NCBI RefSeq assembly: GCF_002896965.1
Contig: NZ_LYMM01000002.1
Location: forward strand, 1-64,000
Reading direction: 5' to 3'
Length of the DNA: 64,000 bases
Origin: Novosphingobium guangzhouense
GTDB taxonomy: Bacteria; Pseudomonadota; Alphaproteobacteria; Sphingomonadales; Sphingomonadaceae
Shown here one piece after another: positions 42,831 to 51,856 of the stretch; position 1 is the first letter of the stretch, and the number at the start of each line of letters is the position of its first letter. The notes beneath the pieces were generated by a model, which did no database searches, was not told where the DNA came from, and was given only the letters and a program-made list of their open reading frames with translations. The position numbers and the translations under genes were made by a program.

Positions 42831-43214
42831 TCAGTCGCGCTGCTGCAACGCGGCGTGCAGGGTTGCCATGGCCTGTTCCAGCTGGGTGGCGCTGTAGGGC
42901 TTGTCGAGCCGCACCGTCGGGCGGTGCTCCAGATCGGCTTCGAAACCACCGCTTGCGATCGCGATCGGCACGTTGCGCGCGCCCAGTTCGGCGATGATCG
43001 GATCGGCCTTTTCGCCGCCGAGGTTCAGGTCGATCACGGCCACGTCGTACTCACCCGTACAGGCCGTCTGCAGTGCGGAGGACAGGTCAGCAAAGGGGCC
43101 GACCACCTCGCAACCGATATCGGTCAGCATTTCTTCCAGCAGCATGGAGACAAGGAATTCATCCTCGGCCACCAGAACCCGCATGCCGTTGAATTGAGGC
43201 GTATCGTCAGGCAT
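42831..43214 (-). CDS. stand-alone response regulator receiver protein
   Basis: A 127-residue single-domain regulator: acidic pair in VLVAEDEFLV, phospho-acceptor Asp in VAVIDLNLGG, Ser in IAIASGG and Lys in LDKPYS. No output domain. The start at 43214 has AAGGGTGG upstream. It lies 85 bases behind the big hybrid kinase on the same strand and is probably one of its phosphorelay partners. Confidence 0.87.
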   Translation of the reverse strand: MPDDTPQFNGMRVLVAEDEFLVSMLLEEMLTDIGCEVVGPFADLSSALQTACTGEYDVAVIDLNLGGEKADPIIAELGARNVPIAIASGGFEADLEHRPTVRLDKPYSATQLEQAMATLHAALQQRD

Positions 43215-43299
43215 CGTGCCACCCTTGAAATCTGCGTTCGCGACGGCGCCTCGCACTGGCGACTATTGGCAGCGGTTGCGGCCCGCGGCAAGCGGGCAT

Positions 43300-46200
43300 T
43301 CAGGTCTCGATGATTTCGCGTATCCGGCTGGCGAGGACGTCCATGGCGAAAGGCTTGGTGATCATCGCCATGCCGGGTTCAAGGAAGCCCGATGCCACGG
43401 CCGCATTTTCGGCATACCCGGTCATGAACAGGACTTTGAGCCCCGGCCGGCAGGCGCGCCCGCCGTCCGCGACCTGCCGGCCGTTGAGTCCCGGCAAACC
43501 GATATCGGTGACAAGCAGGTCTATGTGCTGGTCCGATTGCAGGATCGCCAGCCCCGAGGGGCCGTCGGCCGCTTCGATGGCGTGGTAGCCCAGATCGTCC
43601 AGCACCTCCAGGATCAGGCCGCGCACGACCGGCTCGTCCTCGACCACCAGCACCACTTCGCCGTCCAGCGCGGTCGGCAGGGGGAGGGCCGCTGCGGCGG
43701 AATCGATGCCGGCTTCGGCTCCGACATGGCGGGGCAGGTACAGCTTGATCGTGGTGCCGGCGCCTTCTTCGGAATAGATGCGCGCATAACCTTCGGACTG
43801 CCGCGCGAAACCGTAGATCATCGACAGGCCAAGGCCCGTGCCCTGACCGATGGGCTTGGTGGTGAAGAACGGCTCGAACGCCCGCGTCACGGTTTCACGG
43901 CTCATGCCCACGCCGGTATCGCTGATGGCGATGCACACGTATTCGCCGGGCTTCACATCCCTTTCGCGAGCGGCAAAACGGTCATCGAGGTGGGCATTGC
44001 TTGTCTCTATCGTCAGCTTGCCGCCTTGCGGCATGGCATCGCGCGCATTGATGACGAGGTTGAGGATCGCGCTTTCAAGCTGGTTGGGATCGCAGCGCGT
44101 CAGCCAGAGGCCGCCGGCAAGCATGAAGCGCAGTTCGATGTGTTCGCCCAGCGTGCGCCGCATCATGTCTTCCATCGAAGCGATCAGCGGGTTCGTGCGC
44201 ACCGGCCGTGGGTCTAGCGGCTGGCGACGGGAGAACGCCAGCAATCGGTGAGTCAGCGCCGCCGCGCGCTCTGCCGAGGTGCGTGCGCCGCCCAGCCAGC
44301 GTTCCAGATCCTGCGTCCGCCCTTGCGTGAGGCGGTTGTGCATCATGTCGAGGCTGCCGGTGATGCCCTGCAGCAGATTGTTGAAATCGTGCGCGATCCC
44401 GCCCGTCAGCTGCCCGACCGCCTCCATCTTCTGGCTTTGCCGAAGGGCTTCCTCGATGGCGCGCTGCTCGGTTATGTCACGCCCGATGGCATGGATGCGG
44501 CGATCGTCGGGCACGGCGGTCCATGCCAGCAGCCGGTAATCGCCTTCCCTTGTCCGGTAACGGTTTTCGAAAGCGACCGTGCGCTTGCCGGTGGACAGCT
44601 TGCTGATTTCTGCGACGGTGGCGTCGATGTCGTCGGGATGCACGAAGGAAGCGACGCGCCGCCCTAGCATTTCCCCTTCATGCCATCCCAGCAGTCGCTC
44701 GGCAGAGGGGTTGACCGCCGTGATCGAGCCCTGGAAATCGCACACCAGCATCAGGTCGCGGCTGATCGTCCACAAGCGGTCGCGATCCTGCGCATATGCG
44801 GCTTCGGCCCGCTTCTGCGCCTCGATTTCGGTATTGGTGCCGATCCATGCCGTGATGGCGCCGTGGGCATCCGTCAACGGCATCGCCCGGCACAAATGCC
44901 AGCGGTAGATGCCCTCGCAGTCACGCAGGCGAAATTCGGTATCATAGACCTGCCCCGAAGCGCGGGCCTGTTCCCAGCGTTCAAGAGCGGAAGCACGGTC
45001 ATCCGGGTGGACGATGCGAGCCCAGCCTTCGCCGTTCAGACTGCCATAGGGCTCTCCCGAGTAGGCGTAGGCACGATCGTTGGACCAGTCCAGAGCGCCG
45101 TCGGCCCTTGCCGTCCAGACTTGCGTGGGCATGTTCTGGGCAAGCGCGCTGAACTGCGCCTCGCTCTTTTCCAGCGCAGACTGGGTGCGTTTGCGCTCGG
45201 TGACATCGCGGACTGCGCCGATCATGCGTACCGGATTGCCGGCCGTGTCGAATTCGAATTCCGACTTGCGCGCGATCACGCGTTCTTCGCCGGTATCCGG
45301 GCGCCGGATCCGATATTCCACGTCGAGCGCGGCGGCCCCCGAATTGCGCCTTGCGTGATTTGACGACAAGTGGCGGTCTTCGGATACGATAATCTCTTCG
45401 AAGTCCTCCGGGCTCATCGTTCCGTCCTGCGGTACGCCGAACAGGCGGCAGAATTCATCGGTGCCGGTGATCGTGTTGGCGGCGATGTCGACGGAGAACA
45501 GCCCGACCCCGCCCGCCACCTGGGCGCGGCTCAACTGCTCGGCGCTCAGGCGCAGGGCTTCCTGCGTATCATGTTCGAAGGTGCGGTCGCGCATCAGCTT
45601 TACGAAGCCGATCGCCTCTCCGTCCCCGTTGCGCAGCGGGGTCATCTCGCTCAACCCCCACAGGCGTTCGCCGGTCTTGCGCAAGTGCCAGCGGGCATCG
45701 TGCGCCCGGCCGGTTTCCATCGCTTCCTGGCGCTTGATCGCCGGGCGTCCGGCGGCACGATCCTCACTGGTGAAGAACACATCGATAGGGCGGCCGAGCA
45801 TTTCCTCTTCGGTCCAGCCCAGCATCGTCGTGGCGCCGGCGTTCCACAGCGTAATCCGCCCGTCGAGGTCGGTAGCGACGATGCCGTAGTCGATCGCGCC
45901 GTCCAGAATCTGGCGGTTGTAGGCTTCCCGTTCGCGCAGCAGCCCTTCGGCGCCGACGCGCTGGATGTGGGCCCATGATCGCTCCGTCACTTCCCGTATT
46001 ATGCCCAGTTCGTAGGCGGTCCAGCGGTGTGGCGTGGCATCATGGATGGCCATCAGGGCGATCAGCCGGCCCTGCTTGACCAGAGGCATGCAGATGGTGG
46101 CCGCAATGCCGATATCCTGGAATGTCCTTGCTTCCTCAGGAGCGATTTCAATCGCGTTGTCGTTGATGATCAAGGGGCGGCCCGCGTGCAGTTCCTGCAC

Positions 46201-46944
46201 GGCAAGCGCGCCGAAATCGGCCAGATGGTAATGGCCGAGGATCGATGGAGCCGGATCCGCGTGCCAGTTGCCCCGGATCGTGAAGCCGTCCTCGTCGGCG
46301 TCCATGTCGGCATAGGCGCAGTTGGATACGCCCAGATGCTGCGCGGTCATGCGGGTGGTGATGGCAAGAATGTCCGCCGCCCCGCGGCAATCGGCGATCG
46401 CCCGGCCCAGATCGTCGAGGAAGCGCAGCTTGGTTTCGCTTTCCTGCAGCGCCTGACGGGCGTGATGCGCCTCGGTGATCTCGAACACGACGGCGATCAC
46501 CCCGGCGGGCTTGCCGTCGTCTCCGGGCACCGGAGAATAGTCGAGGTTCAGCCAGACCTGTTCCGGGCGGCCGTGGCGGGACAGGGTCAGCATGTGGTCG
46601 CGGTAGCGCAACGTGCCGCCGGCAAGCCCGACCTGCATGACGTTGGCGTTGAATTCGGCCACTTCCTCCCAGCCGTCCAGCACGTTGGAGCCAAGCAGGC
46701 GACTGTCGCGCCCGCCTGCGAATTCGGCATAGGCATCGTTGTAGATCATGACGCCTTCGCGGCCCCATAGCAGGACCAGCGGCACCGGGGAGGGCAACAT
46801 CATCGCAACGGTGTGGCGAAGGCTGATCGGCCAGCCGTCGATCGGGCCGATCGGCGTCGATGCCCAGTCAAACGTGGCGATACGGCGCGCAAGATCGCCT
46901 TCGAGTCCCATGAACCCGTCGCCGTCCGCCCCGATGCGCCCCAT
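43300..46944 (-). CDS. large hybrid sensor histidine kinase with PAS, GAF and receiver domains
   Basis: A soluble, multi-sensor kinase of about 1214 residues without clear membrane helices. Order: PAS (about 15-160), GAF (about 170-330), four further PAS/PAC repeats (about 340-850), HisKA with the H-box GGIAHDFNNLLQGITGSLD, ATPase (NLVINARDAMP, DTGVGMS, GTGLGLSMIYGF) and a C-terminal receiver (VVEDEPVVRG, LLVTDIGLPGLNG, ITKPFAMD). The HDFNNLL box is typical of alphaproteobacterial hybrid kinases. The start is uncertain: GTG 47010, ATG 46944 or ATG 46911; AAGGAG lies just before 46944. Signal unknown; the first PAS has the look of a small-ligand or redox site. Confidence 0.85.
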   Translation of the reverse strand: MGRIGADGDGFMGLEGDLARRIATFDWASTPIGPIDGWPISLRHTVAMMLPSPVPLVLLWGREGVMIYNDAYAEFAGGRDSRLLGSNVLDGWEEVAEFNANVMQVGLAGGTLRYRDHMLTLSRHGRPEQVWLNLDYSPVPGDDGKPAGVIAVVFEITEAHHARQALQESETKLRFLDDLGRAIADCRGAADILAITTRMTAQHLGVSNCAYADMDADEDGFTIRGNWHADPAPSILGHYHLADFGALAVQELHAGRPLIINDNAIEIAPEEARTFQDIGIAATICMPLVKQGRLIALMAIHDATPHRWTAYELGIIREVTERSWAHIQRVGAEGLLREREAYNRQILDGAIDYGIVATDLDGRITLWNAGATTMLGWTEEEMLGRPIDVFFTSEDRAAGRPAIKRQEAMETGRAHDARWHLRKTGERLWGLSEMTPLRNGDGEAIGFVKLMRDRTFEHDTQEALRLSAEQLSRAQVAGGVGLFSVDIAANTITGTDEFCRLFGVPQDGTMSPEDFEEIIVSEDRHLSSNHARRNSGAAALDVEYRIRRPDTGEERVIARKSEFEFDTAGNPVRMIGAVRDVTERKRTQSALEKSEAQFSALAQNMPTQVWTARADGALDWSNDRAYAYSGEPYGSLNGEGWARIVHPDDRASALERWEQARASGQVYDTEFRLRDCEGIYRWHLCRAMPLTDAHGAITAWIGTNTEIEAQKRAEAAYAQDRDRLWTISRDLMLVCDFQGSITAVNPSAERLLGWHEGEMLGRRVASFVHPDDIDATVAEISKLSTGKRTVAFENRYRTREGDYRLLAWTAVPDDRRIHAIGRDITEQRAIEEALRQSQKMEAVGQLTGGIAHDFNNLLQGITGSLDMMHNRLTQGRTQDLERWLGGARTSAERAAALTHRLLAFSRRQPLDPRPVRTNPLIASMEDMMRRTLGEHIELRFMLAGGLWLTRCDPNQLESAILNLVINARDAMPQGGKLTIETSNAHLDDRFAARERDVKPGEYVCIAISDTGVGMSRETVTRAFEPFFTTKPIGQGTGLGLSMIYGFARQSEGYARIYSEEGAGTTIKLYLPRHVGAEAGIDSAAAALPLPTALDGEVVLVVEDEPVVRGLILEVLDDLGYHAIEAADGPSGLAILQSDQHIDLLVTDIGLPGLNGRQVADGGRACRPGLKVLFMTGYAENAAVASGFLEPGMAMITKPFAMDVLASRIREIIET

Positions 46945-47051
46945 TCTCCTTACCGATCCCTTCGTGCAGGACGAAACTGACTGCGCCGCCATCTGCGCAG
47001 GCGACAACACATCGGCCCGGAAACGGTTCCTCGCAATCGCTTATTTCGCGA

Positions 47052-48227
47052 TTATCCCGCAGCAGCGAAGGGATAGAGGCGGGCGGCAGGCGATTGTGCC
47101 GATGTCATGCTGCGCGGAGCGAGGCAGGCGTTATTGCGTCCGTTGTTTTTCGCTTCGTAAAGGCCGCGGTCGGCCTCCAGCATTGCGGGGGCAAGGTCGT
47201 GCGTGCCCTGCGGCACCGCTGCGCATCCGATGCTGAGGGTGCCGCACTGGTCCGGGCCCTGACGTGCGGCGAAGCCGGTGCACAGGTCCTCGGCAAGATG
47301 AAGCCCCCGGACCGCGTCCATGCCGGGAACCAGCACGACGAATTCATCGCCGCCCAGCCTTGCACAGACCGCCGATGCAGGCAGGCGCAGGGAAAGGAAC
47401 TTTGCCAGGTCGACCAGCAAGCGATCTCCGTCCTGATGGCCGAAGCAGTCGTTGATCGTCTTGAAGTTGTCGATATCGATCAGCAGCAGCGATCCGCCCA
47501 GCGGCTGGACGATCCGCGTGCGCTTCTCGAACCCGCGGCGGTTGAGCAGGCCGGTGAGCGGGTCGCTTTCGGCAAGGCGGGTGGCGCGTTCTTCCCGGCG
47601 GCGACGCAGCGCGCCGGCAACCGACATGGCCAGCGCCACTTCGACAAGGATCCCCTCGAAGAGTGAGATAGAAATCATCGTGCCCTTGTAGGAGGACAGG
47701 TTCACGAACGCGCCCGGCACGAAGGCGCAGCCCGCCTTGATGGCGTAGAACGATCCGTGGAACAGCAGGGTGGCGACCAGCGTGCGCGTTTCGGAGCCGG
47801 TGTTGCGGCGCTCCTCCACCAGCACTCCGGCAGCGCGAAGGCAGAACACCGCCACGAAACCGGCGTTGAACAGGGACATCACCTGATCGCGGTCGCCAAG
47901 TCCGGGTATCGCCATCAGCGCGGAGCAGATCAGTGGTGCGAAGAACCACGCTAGGCTCAGCTTGCGCTGCGCGAACGATGCGGCGCCGTGAAGGAACATG
48001 AAGTGTGCCAGCGGGACCATCGAGTTGGAGAGCCATACACCGACGAAGAACTCACCGCTCTGACGCAGCGGCGCCAGGGTGCAGCCGACCACGATCGACA
48101 GGAAGCCCAGCGCAAAGCTCAGCAGGAACCGCTCGCGCAGGGATCGCCATTCGATCAGAAGAAACGTTGCGGCCACGAACGCGATCGCGTTCGACAGCAG
48201 CAACATTGTTGGTGCATCAACCGACAT
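47052..48227 (-). CDS. membrane diguanylate cyclase (GGDEF)
   Basis: A 391-residue protein with six or seven N-terminal helices (about 5-200) and a cytoplasmic GGDEF domain (about 215-375) with DPLTGLLNRRGFEK, LIDIDNFKTIND, GHQDGDRLL and intact RLGGDEF. It should make cyclic-di-GMP. No RxxD inhibitory site lies before the motif. It is followed by the hybrid kinase on the same strand at about 110 bases. Confidence 0.9.
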   Translation of the reverse strand: MSVDAPTMLLLSNAIAFVAATFLLIEWRSLRERFLLSFALGFLSIVVGCTLAPLRQSGEFFVGVWLSNSMVPLAHFMFLHGAASFAQRKLSLAWFFAPLICSALMAIPGLGDRDQVMSLFNAGFVAVFCLRAAGVLVEERRNTGSETRTLVATLLFHGSFYAIKAGCAFVPGAFVNLSSYKGTMISISLFEGILVEVALAMSVAGALRRRREERATRLAESDPLTGLLNRRGFEKRTRIVQPLGGSLLLIDIDNFKTINDCFGHQDGDRLLVDLAKFLSLRLPASAVCARLGGDEFVVLVPGMDAVRGLHLAEDLCTGFAARQGPDQCGTLSIGCAAVPQGTHDLAPAMLEADRGLYEAKNNGRNNACLAPRSMTSAQSPAARLYPFAAAG

Positions 48228-48398
48228 GAAGACCCTGAACCCCCTTGAGAGGGCGAATTACGCGAATATCCTAAACAAAACGTTCACCTCGATGCGCCGG
48301 ACGATTGCCATGGATTTGCAACCGGAGCGTCCCAATGCCATTCTTGCATACGACACCCGGCCGAACGCACGCGCGAAGGCCTTCGCATATCGGCATCA

Positions 48399-49814
48399 AT
48401 GGCTTTTTTCCGGGGACTTAATCCATTGCGCGGCTGGATCCTGTTTCAGCATGAACTCGACCCCTCGATACCCGAGGTGCCGGAAGTATTTCGCTTCCAG
48501 GAGGCCGCGGGGGCGCTGGGGATCGAACTTCATGTGCTGCAACCCCACAGTTTCGAACTCGTGGTCGGCACCGGGGGGGACTGGGCGATCAAGTATGGCG
48601 GTCGGCCGATCGACAAGCCCGACTTCGTGATCTGCCGCACCGGGGCGGAGACTGACTACTTCACCCTTGCCCTGCTGCGTCATTTCCAGCGGCGGGGCGT
48701 GCGGCTGGTGAACGGCCCCGCCACGATCGAGATCGTTTCCGACAAGCTGCACACGCTTCAGACCCTCAACCGCGCAGGGCTGCCGATCCCGCGCACGATG
48801 CTGGGCACGTTCCCCATCGACATCGATCTTGTGGAGCGGGAGCTGGGTTTCCCGGTGATCGTCAAGACGCTGAAGGGCACACGCGGCGCGGGCGTCCTCA
48901 AGTGCGAGGATCGCAGCCAGTTCGAGGATCTGGCCGGGCTTCTCGAAAGCGCGGAGGCCAAGGCGGACTTTATCCTGCAGCACTATGTCCGGGCCAGCCA
49001 TGGCCGCGATGTGCGGGTGCTGGTGGTCGGGGGCAGGGTGATCGCCGCGATGGAGCGCCGTTCGCTGACCGGCGGGTTCAAGTCCAATGTCTCGCTCGGC
49101 GGAGTCGGCGTGGCGTACAACCCGCCGCCGGAAATGGCCGAGCTGGCGGTGCAGGCCGCCGACGTGCTCGAACTGGACATCACCGGGATCGACATCCTGT
49201 TCGACGAGGACGGCTATCGCATCTGCGAGGCCAATTCCGCGCCCGGCTTTCAGGGGCTGGAGCGCGCGACCGGGCTGGATGTGCCGACGGCGATCCTCGA
49301 ATGGGTGGTGTCCACTCAGGCGGCGGTGCAGGACCGCGCGCCCGCTCCGGCCGAAAGCACGGCGCTGGCCGACATGGTCTTCGGCGGCCGCACGGGCCTT
49401 CGCGCGCTGAGCGATCGCAACGACGAATTCCGCCGCTTTGCCAATGCGGTGGGGCTGCGCATGCTGGCGGCGGGCATCGGTTGCCTGATACAGGGTTCTT
49501 TCCCGCGACCGCTGGTGGACCGCCGCAGCCCCACCGGCATCGGTCTTCGCAGCCTGTTCGAAGGTCGCGCCAAGGTGGACCTGACCGGGCTCAACGACCG
49601 CGCCCATGAACGCACCCTGCTGGTGGTGCTGGGCGTGGCGATCTGGGCGGCCGTGATGCCCTGGCTGGCAGGCGCGACGACGGTTATCAGCGGCATCCTT
49701 TCGATCATGGCGCTGATCTTCCCGGCGGTGTTCCTGCTGACTTCTCCGGCGGGACGCTTCGGAGCCGGTCGTCTTGGGTCAGGTGCCGGGCGGCGACGCA
49801 GGAACAACCGATGA
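48399..49814 (+). CDS. RimK-like ATP-grasp ligase with C-terminal membrane segment
   Basis: A 471-residue protein. Residues about 1-290 form a RimK-type ATP-grasp: NGPATIEIVSDKLHTLQTLNRAGLPIPRT, VKTLKGTRGAGVL, the active-site strand DITGIDILFDEDGYRICEANSAPGF. RimK enzymes add glutamate or other amino acids to a protein or peptide C-terminus. After a less familiar stretch (about 310-400), residues about 407-450 are strongly hydrophobic, giving one or two membrane helices, which ordinary RimK lacks. No good Shine-Dalgarno precedes 48399, so the start is uncertain. The stop overlaps the next gene's start (ATGA). Substrate unknown. Confidence 0.72.
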   Translation: MAFFRGLNPLRGWILFQHELDPSIPEVPEVFRFQEAAGALGIELHVLQPHSFELVVGTGGDWAIKYGGRPIDKPDFVICRTGAETDYFTLALLRHFQRRGVRLVNGPATIEIVSDKLHTLQTLNRAGLPIPRTMLGTFPIDIDLVERELGFPVIVKTLKGTRGAGVLKCEDRSQFEDLAGLLESAEAKADFILQHYVRASHGRDVRVLVVGGRVIAAMERRSLTGGFKSNVSLGGVGVAYNPPPEMAELAVQAADVLELDITGIDILFDEDGYRICEANSAPGFQGLERATGLDVPTAILEWVVSTQAAVQDRAPAPAESTALADMVFGGRTGLRALSDRNDEFRRFANAVGLRMLAAGIGCLIQGSFPRPLVDRRSPTGIGLRSLFEGRAKVDLTGLNDRAHERTLLVVLGVAIWAAVMPWLAGATTVISGILSIMALIFPAVFLLTSPAGRFGAGRLGSGAGRRRRNNR

Positions 49815-50599
49815 TAGATTTTTCCGCGATCCCCTGGGCTGCGCTTGCCCCGTTCATCATTGCCGGGTTCCTGGCGCAGCTGGTCGACAGTGCGGTGGGC
49901 ATGGGGTTTGGCGTGATCGGCAATTCGCTGCTGATCCTGCTGGGGCTGCCGCCCGCCGCCGCTTCCACCGTCACGCATACGGTAGAGGGTTTCACCAGCG
50001 GCGTTTCGGGTGTGGCCCATGCCTTGCAGCGCAACGTGGACTGGATGCTGTTTGCGCGGCTGGTCATACCGGGCATTGCCGGAGGGCTTGCCGGAGTATG
50101 GGCGCTGTCGCACCTCAGCCTGTCGATCCTGCGGCCGGTGCTGCTGGTCTATCTGGCCGCCGTTGGCATCTACCTGATCTGGCGCGGCGCGCGGCGGGCG
50201 CAGGCCTATCGCCGGATGCGCGCGGTGGGGCCGTTGGGACTTGCCGCCGGCTTCCTGGACTCCTTCGGCGGCGCATGGGGGCCGGTGACGACCGGAAGCC
50301 TGATTGCGCAAGGGATGACCCCGCGCATGGCGGTGGGCACGGTCAACGCGGCGGAGTTCTTCGTTTCCGTCACCGTGCTTTCGGCTTTCATCGGCAGCCT
50401 TGGCCTGCAGTCGTTCTCTATTGCTGCATCCGGCCTGCTGATCGGCGGCATCGTGGCCGCGCCACTTGGCGCACTGATCACGCGCAGAGCATCGTCACGG
50501 GACATGACGCAGTGGATCGGAGGCGTGATGATTGCGCTGAGCCTGTGGGGGCTGATCTCGCTGGTTTTCGCGCCGGTGCCCCTGTTTTCGCGGATGTAA
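49811..50599 (+). CDS. TSUP-family (TauE/SafE) membrane permease
   Basis: A 262-residue inner-membrane protein with about eight helices and the TauE/SafE pattern: QLVDSAVGMGFGVIGNSLLI near the N-terminus and its repeat AAGFLDSFGGAWGPVTTGSLI at about residue 150. TSUP proteins move sulfite, sulfonates or other organic anions. Translationally coupled to the ATP-grasp gene (ATGA), so the two may act on one product. Confidence 0.87.
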   Translation: MIDFSAIPWAALAPFIIAGFLAQLVDSAVGMGFGVIGNSLLILLGLPPAAASTVTHTVEGFTSGVSGVAHALQRNVDWMLFARLVIPGIAGGLAGVWALSHLSLSILRPVLLVYLAAVGIYLIWRGARRAQAYRRMRAVGPLGLAAGFLDSFGGAWGPVTTGSLIAQGMTPRMAVGTVNAAEFFVSVTVLSAFIGSLGLQSFSIAASGLLIGGIVAAPLGALITRRASSRDMTQWIGGVMIALSLWGLISLVFAPVPLFSRM

Positions 50600-50602
50600 C
50601 AG

Positions 50603-51703
50603 TCAGGAGGCGGCCTTGAGCCGCCCGCCGCTGAGCACTCCGGCCAGTCCCGGCGCCACCTTTCGCAACGCCTTGGCCATGGCGACCACCGCGCCCAGGA
50701 TCAGGAACGGCTGGGCGAGCAGGTACACCGGATAAAGCGGAGAGCCGAGCTTACCGGTAAGCTTCCCGATCAACGGCCCGAACAGCCAGATCAGGATGAG
50801 GTGCGCGCAGAAATAGAAGAACATGTAAGGTTCTATCCGGCGCAGCAGCGGGGCGGCGCGTGTTGCGACAAGACGCCAGGCCAGCCACCACACAGCAAGT
50901 GACGCCGCGACGCGCGCGGCAAGGTCCACCGCTGCCGTCGATGCATCGTCGAACGGGCGGGCATCGCCGATCGAGACGTAGAGGTGCAGGGGCATCAGCA
51001 CCACGAACGGGGCAAGGGCGATCACCGCAGGCCATGCGGCGGCGCGCTCTGCAAGGTTCGCGCGGCGCGCGACTATGCCCAGCGTGAAGAACATCAGGAT
51101 CGATGCGCGCAGGATCACCGGCGGGCCAAGGCCGAACACGTGGCAGGTGCCCGCCGCCATCGCCAGCAGCAGGAGCACGCGCGAAGGCACCCGCACCAGC
51201 AGCGGGGCAATGACCATGCACAGGAACAGATCGCGCAGGAACGGCATCTGCACGTTGATGTCTGGCGGGTGCGTGACGATCATCAGTTCCTCGAACAGCC
51301 ATCCCCACGATTGCGGAACCGGCGCGGCCAGCCCGAACAGCACAGCGGCGCCCGACACGAGCAGAACCGCCAGCGCATTCCACAGGACCATGGGCAAGAG
51401 GATCGTGCGCGCCTTGCGCGAGACGTGCGGCCCCCATTGCCGGGTGCGGGAAGATCCGGCCACCAGCCAGCCGGAAATCAGGCCCAGCAGCGGCACCGCG
51501 CTTCGCCCGAAGCCTTCCATCAGGATCCAGCGGAAGGTTTCCTGCGGTGTGCCGCGCGCCAGTTCGAGATCGTAGCCCGATAGTCCCGTCCAGGCATGGA
51601 CATAGACGATCCCCGCGATGCAGATGACGCGCGCGATGCGGATCGCATCGGACCGCCGCGCATGCAGCTCGTTCCGGGGCTCAGCCAAACGTTGTCCCGC
51701 CAA
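50603..51703 (-). CDS. acyltransferase 3-family membrane protein
   Basis: A 366-residue membrane protein with about ten helices and an acyltransferase 3 pattern (RIARVICIAGIVYVHAW, the conserved His in VHAW, then RSAVPLLGLISGWL). Such proteins acetylate or succinylate surface sugars. No ATG fits; TTG at 51703 (or another TTG 15 bases downstream) is the likely start, with poor ribosome-binding sequence. It ends three bases after the TSUP stop on the other strand. Confidence 0.75.
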   Translation of the reverse strand: MAGQRLAEPRNELHARRSDAIRIARVICIAGIVYVHAWTGLSGYDLELARGTPQETFRWILMEGFGRSAVPLLGLISGWLVAGSSRTRQWGPHVSRKARTILLPMVLWNALAVLLVSGAAVLFGLAAPVPQSWGWLFEELMIVTHPPDINVQMPFLRDLFLCMVIAPLLVRVPSRVLLLLAMAAGTCHVFGLGPPVILRASILMFFTLGIVARRANLAERAAAWPAVIALAPFVVLMPLHLYVSIGDARPFDDASTAAVDLAARVAASLAVWWLAWRLVATRAAPLLRRIEPYMFFYFCAHLILIWLFGPLIGKLTGKLGSPLYPVYLLAQPFLILGAVVAMAKALRKVAPGLAGVLSGGRLKAAS

Positions 51704-51750
51704 TGGTCATCCATGCTCCGTCTGTGTCTTTGTCATCATAAGTCGCCGGG

Positions 51751-51804
51751 GGCGCAGTGGTTGCCTTGGCGGCGTGATGCCAAGGCTATGCGTCGCACTG
51801 CGCC
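51751..51804. repeat. nested inverted repeat between acyl-CoA dehydrogenase and acyltransferase genes
   Basis: An outer 9-base pair of arms (GGCGCAGTG 51751-51759 / CACTGCGCC 51796-51804) encloses an inner 8-base pair (GCCTTGGC 51763-51770 / GCCAAGGC 51779-51786) with an 8-base loop. Both arms are perfect. No T-tract follows on either strand, so it is not a standard terminator; it could be a structured RNA or a repetitive palindromic element. Confidence 0.7.
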
Positions 51805-51856
51805 AGTGGCGGGATAGACTGTGACGGGGCGGCGGGTAAGGAAGCGACCGTCGGTG

